DNA of 64,000 nt from Triglochin maritima (lineage: Eukaryota; Streptophyta; Magnoliopsida; Alismatales; Juncaginaceae). This document shows positions 1-9,154 of this stretch, one piece after another. The notes beneath the pieces were generated by a model. The model had not been told where the DNA came from. It did no database searches and worked only from the letters and a program-made list of their open reading frames with translations. Positions within the stretch are counted from its first letter, which is position 1. Each line of letters starts with the position of its first letter. The DNA lies in contig OY821770.1 of NCBI GenBank assembly GCA_963682175.1, positions 18,382,501-18,446,500 of the forward strand, in the 5' to 3' direction. Position numbers and translations under genes: made by a program.

Positions 1-280
1 TTTGTCAAATTTCTCATGCCAGACTTTTGGGGCTTGTTAAGTCCATAAAGTGACTTAACAAGTTTACAAATTCTGTCACTTCCAGAAGCTACAAACCTTC
101 ATGCTGGTTCATATACATTTCTTCTTCAAGATCACCATGAAGAAAATAGTTTTTACGTCCATTTAATGAATTGTAAAATCATATATGGATTCCAATGCTA
201 AGAGCACTCAGGTAGTAGTCATACAAGACACTAGAGAATATGTATCGAAATAGTCTATTCCTTCCTTTTGTTTAAACCAT
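1..280 (-). pseudogene. Ty1/copia reverse transcriptase fragment (broken)
   Basis: On the minus strand this stretch reads as the middle of a copia reverse transcriptase, but in shifting frames. The recognisable pieces are LHGDLEEEMYMNQ followed by a change of frame into DRICKLVKSLYGLNKPQ. They correspond to the copia-typical 'FLHGDLEEEIYM' and 'KLxKSLYGLKQ' blocks. In-frame stops and at least one frameshift show that it is dead. It continues beyond the left edge of the window and stops where the inverted repeat of the neighbouring Mutator-like element begins, so that element probably landed in or beside it. The superfamily is clear; the copia lineage is not. Confidence 0.75.
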
Positions 281-287
281 ATTAAAC

Positions 288-555
288 CCCCAATCTCGTC
301 CCATCTCTCCCAACCCTACCCTACAACAAAAATCCTTCATTCCCAATCTCTCAACGCCAACCACCTCCCCGAACCCGTCCGCCTTCCCGAACCCGACCGT
401 CCTCCTCTTGATCTCTCAATCCCTAACCCCAACCCGATCTCTCAATCCCCAACCCAACCGTCCTCTTCCCGAACCCCACATCCACCTCTATCAGCCGCAT
501 CCGACCTTCCACCGTCCACCCCCAACCGCAACTACATTTCTTCAACCCACTAGTT
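288..555. repeat. Left terminal inverted repeat of the Mutator-like element
   Basis: This C-rich arm, with a low count of G on the plus strand, matches the reverse complement of 3520-3772 over most of its length. It contains short internal repetition of 'TCTCAATCCCNAACCC' that is partly collapsed in the right arm, so the arms differ in length by small insertions. Confidence 0.75.
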
Positions 556-1747
556 TGCTCCGGCCGCCTCCCGCTCCATGGCAGCCACCCTAGCATGAAG
601 TTTGTCGTCGTCTTCCTACTGGATATAATGCATACAAGAAGTGGACTTGTTGGCAGGCTTCTGAAGTAGGCATTTCGAAATACTCCCTCTTGTGGTTTTA
701 GGATCCGATTTTCGGAAAGTTTGGTTTTGGATGTTAGATTTGGTTGTTGTGGATATTGGAGATAGGGATTGTTTAACCTACATTATTGAAATATATGTTC
801 AATATGGTTTTGGGATTTTGTGTTGGGGTTCGGAAATTAGCTTTCCCCTCTTTCCATATTTGTTGGACTACACGTTTTTATGTGTTTTGTGTATTAAGAT
901 TGATGTAAAGTATTGGGATTTGGTTGGCTGAATTTCTGTAAAGAAGTTATGGTTGTTGGAACTTCTGTTGCTTTTGGTTGGAAAATCTGGTTCATCCCAT
1001 GTCACCTATAAAAGGAGTACAATTAGCACTAATGTTCCATTTCTAATTTGTAATCATAAATCAAGAGGAAATAATGAATGGAAACCATGAATTAGTCTCC
1101 ATGGAATTTTTATGCATGAAATACAAGGAAATTAGTAGGATAAATAAATTAACTAACACAAGAAAATTTTGTGGTCATAATATATTGTTGTTAACTACTA
1201 AAAACAAGAATTCCTAAAACTATTTGTTTATGTTGTACAATTAGTTTATGCAATGTGGATGATCGAACTAATCCACAAGAACATAAATAATCAGATCATG
1301 ATGGAAAAACTAGAATAATAATTATTACCTCAAGAAGCCTCCATAGTATGAATATGGAGATAATATGAATCCTTGTTCTTGCATGTTCGTTTAACTAATC
1401 TTCATAGCAAGTATCTATCTTCAGTATGCATGACAACAATTTACTTGATCTCTTGCACTTGAACATGTATATTCTTCTGCTAATGCTTGAGAATGTAGAA
1501 CTTTTTTATAAATAACTTTGTTTTGGAAACCCTTTATTCATCTTACCATGAATGTTTGAGTGACTAACATGAACCTTAAATTGCACATTGTATGAAATTG
1601 GGTATTTAGAAAGGGACCTAGGCATGTTGTGGGTTTGAAAGAGGCAGAGGGAATGATCATTATTGAAGAAGTAAATTTTAGTGATCTTCAGAGTTGGGCG
1701 AGAAGTTTGTTGAGGTTGGTGTCAACAAAGTATTGAGAATTCAATAA
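556..1747. other. Internal non-coding part of the Mutator-like element
   Basis: AT-rich sequence between the left arm and the transposase remnant. The short ORF at 692-931 is a chance reading frame with no recognisable motif. I see no RNA gene or repeat here. Confidence 0.4.
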
Positions 1748-2753
1748 ATGGTTCCTCGACCGAAGATGAAAGAGTATCGAACCATCTTTTCAGATATAGA
1801 TTTAGAGGAATCACTACTGTCCGATAATTGGAAGATGGAGTTGCACATCTTTGGAAGTGCAGAAAATGATACGAATAGGGAGGAAGAATGTGGGGTTGAA
1901 GGACTACACTGTGTGGACTCATGTTTTGGTAGCAGAACTGTGGATCAGCCGGAATGTCCAATTGTTCCGGTAACAGAAGGACAAGTTCAGGACACCCAAA
2001 GCAACCAGCAATCTCAATTCCAGCAACCAAGAAGGTCTAGCAGTGCCACCTGTAGGAAGGGTTTTCGTGGAGTCCCAAATGATGACCCCACAATCGAAGA
2101 CAACGATGATGTTGACATGGTTGCCACTAGGGATTCTGAGGAAGAAGGACCCGAATACACGTCGGGTCGAGAGTTAGAGTTCGAAAGAGATGAACAAGAA
2201 GAAGTCATCTTCCCGGAGTTTGATGACATATTCGAGGACGAGGGTGACCTTCTGCAATAGTTGTACTTCCGTTTTGATAATGGACCACTACCAATTCAAG
2301 TTGACATGAAGAACCCGGTGATGTCTGTGGGGGCAATTTTCCCAGATGTCACCTGCTTTAGAATAAATTTGTTGCGACGTTGTATTGTCTGAGTGTGCAG
2401 TTGATATCCTTAAGAGCCAACCAGATGAAGTGACTGCAAAGTTCTAATAAGTAAATTGTACATGGAGAATTCATGCATCTGGAATGCAAGAGTCAAAGTC
2501 GTTTCAAATCAAGAAACTTAGAACTCCCCACACGTGCCCTTCCGTCAATACTTGTGGTTCAAAGATGGCTACAAGGCACTGGATTGCATATCAAGCACTT
2601 GAATTGTTAAGGCAGGATGAGAGACTCACAGTGAAGAATATTGTTGATCACCTACAGAGAGAATATCACCTGAAACTCCCGTATCACAGAGTGTGGAGAG
2701 GTCGGACTCATAGGTTGACAAAAAATCTAACATTGACTAGCTACCAATTATGA
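1748..2753 (+). pseudogene. MuDR-type transposase, N-terminal part only, broken
   Basis: The first open stretch (1748-2260, 170 codons) is acidic towards its end, with runs of D and E, as seen ahead of the DNA-binding domain in plant MULE transposases. After the stop the expected block MSVGAIFPDVTCFR appears around 2320-2365, followed by stops. A second open stretch (2484-2753, 89 codons) carries RTPHTCPSVN, RHWIAYQALELLRQDERLTV and LPYHRVWRGR, which is the end of the plant MuDR DNA-binding domain (FxIKxLxxxHTC, then A/S-W-I-A). Nothing resembling the DDE catalytic core follows before the right inverted repeat, so the protein is both interrupted and truncated. The family assignment is from memory of these motifs; the exact subfamily is open. 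Confidence 0.7.
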
Positions 2754-3519
2754 TGTTATCATCTAGCAGAGAGTAAGAATCCACAGTTCCGTTACAAAAT
2801 CAAAATGCACTTCTCAATCTCTAAATTTGATTATGATGTTATTATACTAGTATAGTAGAAGGTAAGTCCAAGACTGGATACCTGAGACAGAAACAAAAGA
2901 ACAAGGCATGCCATGCTTCAACCCAAAGCAGCAAACAACTAATCAAATATATGTCATCTTGGATAAAAGAAAATTAATTTGTGCCCTTTGAGACCCTATG
3001 AAGAAATGAACACAATGCATACTGAGAAGATGTGTCCAAGAGCAATCAACCCATAGTAACTCTGAAATGAATAAAAAATAGCAATCACATAAGAAAATAA
3101 AAAATAAAAAAACTTTTTGACCAACTATTATTTTCAATGGTAGATTAAACCTTAGAACTCTTTTTTTTTTCTTTTTCAAAAGGAACGTCGTGACGTTTTT
3201 CTTCTTTTAAAATAAATTACATTTTATCAACCAAAAGAAGCAGTAATGCATACTATTCTAAACTCATCAAACCGAAACAGTAAATCCAATCCAACATTTT
3301 TCTAAAAAACCACACTATTGATCAAGAAAAACCAACAAATGAGGGGATAACTTCATGCCATACTTTGAAATCCTTAGCGCACACCCAGAAGCGACGATCG
3401 AATGGGATGGCCTTGTTTGATGATTGGATCTTGGCTGGAAGCCCACATTTTCTGGTTGTAACGTCGGAGAGAGGAATGGACGGGCGGTCGTCGGAAGACG
3501 ACATCCAATATTTGGGCTA
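2754..3519. other. Internal 3' non-coding part of the Mutator-like element
   Basis: AT-rich, with an A/T homopolymer-rich patch at about 3080-3180. No coding motif is visible on either strand. It presumably replaced or followed the missing catalytic half of the transposase. Confidence 0.4.
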
Positions 3520-3772
3520 GATTGAGTTTGCAGGGGTTGAAGAAACGTAGATGCGGCTGAGGTGGACGGTGGAAGGTTGGATGCGGCTGGGGAGGTGTAT
3601 GTGGGGTTCGGGAAGAGGATGGTCAGGTTGGGGATTGAGAGATCGAGAGGAGGATGGTCGGGTTCGGGAAGAGGTGGATGGGTTCAGAGAGGTGGCTGGC
3701 ATTCAGAGATCGAAAATGTAGGGTATTTGTTGTAGGGTAGGGTTGGGGGAGAAGGGACGAGATTGGGTGTTT
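3520..3772. repeat. Right terminal inverted repeat of the Mutator-like element
   Basis: This G-rich arm is the reverse complement of the left arm, starting with the complement of CCCAATCTCGTCCC near 3765. The sequence just outside (3773-3850) contains GTCGGGTCGAATTACTG and does not match the outside of the left arm, as expected at an element boundary. Confidence 0.75.
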
Positions 3773-4419
3773 ACTGTAGGGTAGGATTGGGTCGGGTCGA
3801 ATTACTGTTGCGGATTAACAAGATTAACAAATCAATTGCGTCTGATAATTGGGCTATACAATTATAGGGGTGAAAAGGTCCAATAAGGGGGCTATACAAG
3901 TGTACCCAAGCAAAAATCCCAATCTTTTTGGGTTGAGATACAAGAATTGGCCAACCAAAAATTGACACAACAGACATTGTCTCAAGAGCAAGGTGAGTGT
4001 TCTACGTTGAAAGCTCGTGAGATGGTAGAGAAGGAGATACTAGAAGAAGTCTTTGTTGGCTTTTTGGCCTTAATCCGTATTTTGATGATGTAATTAAACC
4101 TAATCTTAATAAGGACATGTAGATTAGCACATGTAGTATAATAGTATACATATTGTATTGTGCTAACATCTACAGGTGATCAAGACTCAAGAAAGAAGAA
4201 AAGTCAAGTCAAGACATGTAATCAAGTTAGGATTGAAGACATGTAATTTTTCCTTTCTTTGAGTATTAGGAACTTATGTAAATTGAGCATAACTTAAGCT
4301 AATATGCATGCATTCACACACTAGGTTCCTTTTAGGAGTCACACACAAAATATCATATAATTTGGACTCCATTAGATCACCTAAACACCTAAAACATTGG
4401 TCACCAGTCTACCTGAGTT

Positions 4420-4912
4420 CGGTCGACCGTTCACCTTTCGGTCGACCGGTTATACACAATTTTTGTTATACCAGACCAATCCGTTCAACCGATCACACAT
4501 CTATTCAACCGATTACCCAGACATGTTCGGTCGACCGGTAGACCTTCGGTCGACCGTTTCGTTTGCCATTTCTGGTAAAAATACGACCGTTTTATTTGTC
4601 GTATTATACAACGGTCGTATACACATTTTTCTCAATTTACACCCCCATATACTTTAGAACCGGTCGAACAAACTACCTTATTCGGTCGACCGTTCAATTC
4701 GTGAAAAACCCCCTGCTATCGGTCGACACAAGTTTGTCCAACCGATCAAGATTTCTCTCTACCGAACCCAGTAGTTCGGTCGACCGGTACCTGTTCGGTC
4801 GACCGTTGACCTATAGAACTTAAGTGTTTCGGTCGACCAGTACCTATGTTCGGTCAACCGATCCATCAACAGACTCAAGGGTTCGGTCGACCGATACACC
4901 TTTCGGTCGACC
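4420..4912 (+). promoter_or_regulatory. Paired CGGTCGACCG palindrome cluster in the LTR, upstream of TATA
   Basis: Exact 10-mers start at 4420, 4439, 4528, 4547, 4683, 4776, 4796, 4883 and 4903, with decayed versions at about 4483, 4505, 4713, 4829 and 4851. They come in pairs separated start to start by 19, 19, 20 and 20 bp. The decayed pairs at 4483/4505 and 4829/4851 are 22 bp apart. A typical pair reads TTCGGTCGACCG, a short spacer often containing ACCT, then TTCGGTCGACCG. The cluster lies ~100 bp upstream of TATAAATA. A role as a protein-binding enhancer is inference from position and symmetry. Confidence 0.8.
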
Positions 4913-5009
4913 GTTTCTGCACAGATTTCTGAACCCGATTTTCTGTTTTGTGTATCTTGCACAAAACCCAATCAAATCTTGTCCAAACGGCTAGAAATCT
5001 TTAGGAGCT

Positions 5010-5017
5010 TATAAATA
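5010..5017 (+). promoter_or_regulatory. TATA box of the 5' LTR
   Basis: TATAAATA in the context GGAGCTTATAAATAGAGG. The same context recurs at 10611 (GGAGCTTATAAATAGGTG) and at the equivalent place of the 3' LTR, so it is a conserved core promoter. Transcription would start about 25-35 bp downstream, making everything upstream U3. Confidence 0.75.
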
Positions 5018-5224
5018 GAGGTTCACACTTAGTTTTCCACAAGATTTCACAACTCCAAAGTGTCAAACTTATAGTGAGATTTTCCACAACCTCAAAGCTC
5101 CCAATTAGTGATTACAAAGCCTAATTTCCACATCCTTCATCATACAATCATCTAGCAATTGTTGTGCTCAATACTAGAAGAGTGAATCCCACTCAAGGTT
5201 ACTTGTGTTGTCAAGAGAGCAAGG

Positions 5225-5334
5225 GTCTTGGTGAAAGCCCAAGACAAAGTGAGCAAGGGTCTTGGTGAAAGCCCAAGACAAAGAAGTAGAGATTTCGGTG
5301 AAAGCCCGAAGTGATCCTCTCGGGTTGTGAGAGG
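5225..5334 (+). other. Run of four small hairpins in the likely transcribed leader (R/U5)
   Basis: Two identical 7-bp stems (GTCTTGG with CCAAGAC, loop TGAAAGC) lie at 5225-5245 and 5259-5279. A third stem (TTCGG with CCGAA, loop TGAAAG) is near 5294-5310, and a fourth (CCTCTC with GAGAGG, loop GGGTTGT) at 5316-5334. They sit ~210-320 bp downstream of the TATA box and therefore would be in the RNA. The third and fourth are preserved in the related LTRs at about 10825-10867 and, reverse-complemented, at about 21242-21290. Confidence 0.6.
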
Positions 5335-5655
5335 TGGTGCCAAGCTCGGCGAGGGTTGTTCGCGAGCTTGAAGACTTGTAAAAGGCGTTGCTCCCGGCCC
5401 GGAACGGGGAGGCATAGTGAAGACGCAAGAGGAGCTCGAACGGGGATTCGAGAGGGGCTTGCAAGAGAGGACGTAGGCGCGGCCGAACCTCTGTAAATCC
5501 GGCGTCTTTGTGTGGTTTGCATTGATTTCCTACTTGTGCTTGATTTGTTTTTAATTTCCGCTGCATTTCTTTGATCGATCAACCAAGTAGTTAATTAGGG
5601 CTTAATCGTGATTAGTGGACCCATAGACCCACACGATCCTACCTTTCCCCACATT

Positions 5656-5667
5656 TGGTATCAGAGC
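5656..5667 (+). other. Primer binding site (initiator Met-tRNA)
   Basis: TGGTATCAGAGC lies two bases after the 5' LTR. It is complementary to the 3' end of plant initiator methionine tRNA, the usual primer of plant copia elements. Confidence 0.9.
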
Positions 5668-5704
5668 CTTGTTCATTAATTTTGTTCTTAATCGATAAAT
5701 TAAC

Positions 5705-6874
5705 ATGGCTCTTAATGCATCCACACCAAATGAATCATGTAAACCACCATATTTTGATGGAAATAACTTTAGCTCATGGAAATTTAAAATGTCTTCATTT
5801 ATTAAATCCATGAATGCAAACTTGTGGTTTATGATTCAAACTCCATATGAATCACCTAGATATGATTTTAGTAAATGGAGTTTAGAAGATGAGAAAAATG
5901 CATCCCTAAATGCAAAAGCTATGAATGTCTTATTTTGTGCATTGGGAGATGAACTTTTTAATGTTGTTTGCTCATGTGATAGTGCTTATTCAATATGGCA
6001 AACATTAGAAAGGACTTATGGTGAAGGAAATTCACCAACCGGGGAGAAAGGAGCAACTACTCCAATGGATGTAGCTCAAGTTAGATGTAAAGAAATCAAT
6101 TCAACATCTTGTTCAACATCAAGCTCATCCGAAGGAGAAAGTGAAGATGAGGTATCCTCTAGTCACTCTTCAAGTTGTAGTTCAAGTGGAAAATCATCGC
6201 ATTCACATAAACTACAAAATGCATTTCTGAAAATGGTAGAAAAATGTAAAGAGCTTCATGAATCAAATAAATTAGCAAACAAGCAAATAGATGAGCTTAA
6301 ATGTCAAAATGCATCTATGTTAGATGATAAAGTTGATTTGCTTGCTAAAATTGATGCTCTTACTTTAGAAAATGCATGCTTGAAGAATGAGTGCTTAAAT
6401 GATAAATCTACCCCATCTAATGCAATTGAAAGTCATATGCTTGAAAATGACAAAATTGACTTGCTAAAGAAACTAGATGAATCATATCTTGAAAGCAAGA
6501 AAATTCTAAATAACTTGAATTGCATGAAGGATAAAGTTGTTAACTTGGAGATTCACTTGCATAAAATGAATAAAAAGCATGCTTCAATGATTCAAAATCT
6601 TAATTGCTTGAATGAATCTCTTAAGACTAACAACAGTGAACTTATTGCTAAAAATGAAATGTTAACTCATAAATTGCATAAGTTCACTCATGGCAAACAA
6701 AATAACTATTATGTAAAGAACATTCCGGTTCAAATAATTGTTAAACATAATTATGCCATGAAAAAGAAAGTAAGTGTAGAGGTACCTAAATCAACTTGGA
6801 TTTGGGTGCCAAAAGCTAAATTTAATGGACCCAAGCAAAAATGGGTACCAAAATCTACACTTGTAGGAGCTTGA
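5705..6874 (+). CDS. Gag-like protein of the non-autonomous element, internally deleted
   Basis: The ORF encodes 389 residues and starts 38 bp after the primer binding site. Residues 1-107 are a copia gag N-terminus, with PPYFDGNNFSSWKFKM, FIKSMNANLW, the 'W..E....NAKAMN.L..AL' segment and IWQTLERTYG. At about residue 108 it jumps to GEGNSPTGEKG, a serine-rich acidic stretch (about 137-170), and a long coiled coil (about 175-345) full of L, N, K and E heptads. It ends with STWIWVPK and QKWVPKSTL, the block that in full-length plant copia polyproteins lies between gag and protease. The middle of gag, including the CCHC zinc knuckle, is missing without loss of frame. The intact frame in a copy with two near-identical LTRs suggests it is still translated or was until very recently. 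It would be a structural particle protein; function without the zinc knuckle is uncertain. Confidence 0.85.
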   Translation: MALNASTPNESCKPPYFDGNNFSSWKFKMSSFIKSMNANLWFMIQTPYESPRYDFSKWSLEDEKNASLNAKAMNVLFCALGDELFNVVCSCDSAYSIWQTLERTYGEGNSPTGEKGATTPMDVAQVRCKEINSTSCSTSSSSEGESEDEVSSSHSSSCSSSGKSSHSHKLQNAFLKMVEKCKELHESNKLANKQIDELKCQNASMLDDKVDLLAKIDALTLENACLKNECLNDKSTPSNAIESHMLENDKIDLLKKLDESYLESKKILNNLNCMKDKVVNLEIHLHKMNKKHASMIQNLNCLNESLKTNNSELIAKNEMLTHKLHKFTHGKQNNYYVKNIPVQIIVKHNYAMKKKVSVEVPKSTWIWVPKAKFNGPKQKWVPKSTLVGA

Positions 6875-7554
6875 GGAGGAGATTGGTGGTGACCGGGTGA
6901 GCCAAAGCGTCGAATTCGAATCCGGTTGCATCACCAAATCAAGATTGGAGCTATTCAAGATTCAAGTTTGGTATAAATTTCTATCCTTGAAATTTCTCAA
7001 AATTTAGCTCTAATCTAGTTCATATGCTTAATTGACATATCATATAGTTCAATTCATTGAAAATCATTTACCCTATTCATTGCAAATCATTTACCACATC
7101 CATTGATTTTAAATGTCAAATTTTAAATGGATGTTAGAATAAGGCTTAAATAGAAACTTAATTGAACTTAACTTTAATCATACTCATAGTTTCCATCTAG
7201 CATTATTGATAGGGGCAGCTTAATAGTTATATCTTTTATTAGAGTAATGAAGTGCAAAATTTAGGGGGAGCATCTTCATTACAAATGACATCCTACATTG
7301 AACTCAAATAGTTATATATAATTGTCAATGGGGAAGAAATTTAAATTCATATATTACATTGATTATTGTATTTTTTTGATGGATGTCAAAGGGGGAGAAG
7401 TAATAGATTAGGGTTACTTGAAATATACATGAAATTATCAAGAAAAACTATGCACATCCATAGGGGGAGCATTTATATGCATAGTTAACTTATACATTTT
7501 TCAAGTATTAGGTTAGTTTAAGATATAGGTTGCCATCATCAAAAAGGGGGAGAT
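6875..7554 (+). other. 3' untranslated internal region with repeated polypurine tracts
   Basis: No ORF of note. AGGGGGAG-like purine tracts recur at about 7262-7270, 7389-7398, 7462-7470 and finally 7541-7553, the last abutting the 3' LTR. Only the last is in the position of the plus-strand primer; the others look like extra or ancestral tracts. Confidence 0.6.
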
Positions 7555-9154
7555 TGTTGGCTTTTTGGCCTTAATCCGTATTTTGATGATGTAATTAAAC
7601 CTAATCTTAATAAGGACATGTAGATTAGCACATGTAGTATAATAGTATACATATTGTATTGTGCTAACATCTACAGGTGATCAAGACTCAAGAAAGAAGA
7701 AAAGTCAAGTCAAGACATGTAATCAAGTTAGGATTGAAGACATGTAATTTTTCCTTTCTTTGAGTATTAGGAACTTATGTAAATTGAGCATAACTTAAGC
7801 TAATATGCATGCATTCACACACTAGGTTCCTTTTAGGAGTCACACACAAAATATCATATAATTTGGACTCCATTAGATCACCTAAACACCTAAAACATTG
7901 GTCACCAGTCTACCTGAGTTCGGTCGACCGTTCACCTTTCGGTCGACCGGTTATACACAATTTTTGTTATACCAGACCAATCCGTTCAACCGATCACACA
8001 TCTATTCAACCGATTACCCAAACATGTTCGGTCGACCGGTAGACCTTCGGTCGACCGTTTCGTTTGCCATTTCTGGTAAAAATACGACCGTTTTATTTGT
8101 CGTATTATACAACGGTCGTATACACATTTTTCTCAATTTACACCCCCATATACTTTAGAACCGGTCGAACAAACTACCTTATTCGGTCGACCGTTCAATT
8201 CGTGAAAAACCCCCTGCTATCGGTCGACACAAGTTTGTCCAACCGATCAAGATTTCTCTCTACCGAACCCAGTAGTTCGGTCGACCGGTACCTGTTCGGT
8301 CGACCGTTGACCTATAGAACTTAAGTGTTTCGGTCGACCAGTACCTATGTTCGGTCAACCGATCCATCAACAGACTCAAGGGTTCGGTCGACCGATACAC
8401 CTTTCGGTCGACCGTTTCTGGACAGATTTCTGAACCCGATTTTCTGTTTTGTGTATCTTGCACAAAACCCAATCAAATCTTGTCCAAACGGCTAGAAATC
8501 TTTAGCAGCTTATAAATAGAGGTTCACACTTAGTTTTCCACAAGATTTCACAACTCCAAAGTGTCAAACTTATAATGAGATTTTCCACAACCTCAAAGCT
8601 CCCAATTAGTGATTCCAAAGCCTAATTTCCACATCCTTCATCATACAATCATCTAGCAATTGTTGTGCTCAATACTAGAAGAGTGAATCCCACTCAAGGT
8701 TACTTGTGTTGTCAAGAGAGCAAGGGTCTTGGTGAAAGCCCAAGACAAAGTGAGCAAGGGTCTTGGTGAAAGCCCAAGACAAAGAAGTAGAGATTTCGGT
8801 GAAAGCCCGAAGTGATCCTCTCGGGTTGTGAGAGGTGGTGCCAAGCTCGGCGAGGGTTGTTCGCGAGCTTGAAGACTTGTAAAAGGCGTTGCTCCCGGCC
8901 CGGAACGGGGAGGCATAGTGAAGACGCAAGAGGAGCTCGAACGGGGATTCGAGAGGGGCTTGCAAGAGAGGACGTAGGCGCGGCCGAACCTCTGTAAATC
9001 CGGCGTCTTTGTGTGGTTTGCATTGATTTCCTACTTGTGCTTGATTTGTTTTTAATTTCCGCTGCATTTCTTTGATCGATCAACCAAGTAGTTAATTAGG
9101 GCTTAATCGTGATTAGTGGACCCATAGACCCACACGATCCTACCTTTCCCCACA
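7555..9154 (+). repeat. 3' LTR of the young gag-only element
   Basis: A 1600-bp copy of the 5' LTR at a constant offset of 3501 bp. It differs at 8021, 8421, 8506, 8575 and 8615. The palindrome cluster is at 7921-8413 and the TATA box at about 8511. It is followed by the target duplication GTCTT (9155-9159). Confidence 0.95.

Larger units (their letters stand above)
288..3772 (+). mobile_element. Mutator-like element with ~250-bp terminal inverted repeats
   Basis: The segment around 288-555 is repeated in inverted orientation around 3520-3772. Both arms share blocks such as CCCAATCTCGTCCC, CCCAACCCTACCCTACAAC, TTCCCGAACCCCACAT and CTTCCACCGTCCACC, with small differences. Between the arms lies a remnant of a MuDR-type transposase (1748-2753). 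Long terminal inverted repeats plus a MuDR domain are the hallmarks of a MULE. The outermost bases are uncertain because the arms have drifted, and I could not identify the expected 8-11-bp target duplication. The catalytic part of the transposase is absent, so this copy is not autonomous. Confidence 0.75.
4054..5653 (+). repeat. 5' LTR of the young gag-only element
   Basis: This LTR starts with TGTTGGCTTTTTGGCC and ends with ACCTTTCCCCACA. In order it holds: a ~360-bp AT-rich start; a cluster of CGGTCGACCG palindromes (4420-4912); an embedded hairpin (about 4582-4620); a TATAAATA box at 5010-5017; a purine-rich, GC-richer part with four small hairpins (5225-5334); and a T-rich end. Substitutions relative to the 3' LTR are at 4520, 4920, 5005, 5074 and 5114. 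Confidence 0.95.

Noticed and set aside
4420..4912. CRISPR-like appearance of short repeats separated by similar-sized spacers
   Set aside because: This is a plant genome. The repeats are 10-bp palindromes within LTRs, spacer lengths alternate between ~10 bp and much larger values, and no cas genes exist here.
4308..4971. Overlapping ORFs on both strands of the palindrome cluster (rich in RSTDRP- and SVDR-like peptides), repeated in the 3' LTR at 7809-8472
   Set aside because: They are translations of the CGGTCGACCG repeats inside LTR U3, upstream of the TATA box. The palindrome reads similarly on both strands, which explains open frames in both directions.
5152..5582. Three overlapping minus-strand ORFs (87-130 codons) conserved at 8653-9083
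   Set aside because: Their conservation is simply that of two nearly identical LTRs. They lie in the GC-richer leader part and have no domain, no shared frame preference and no promoter.
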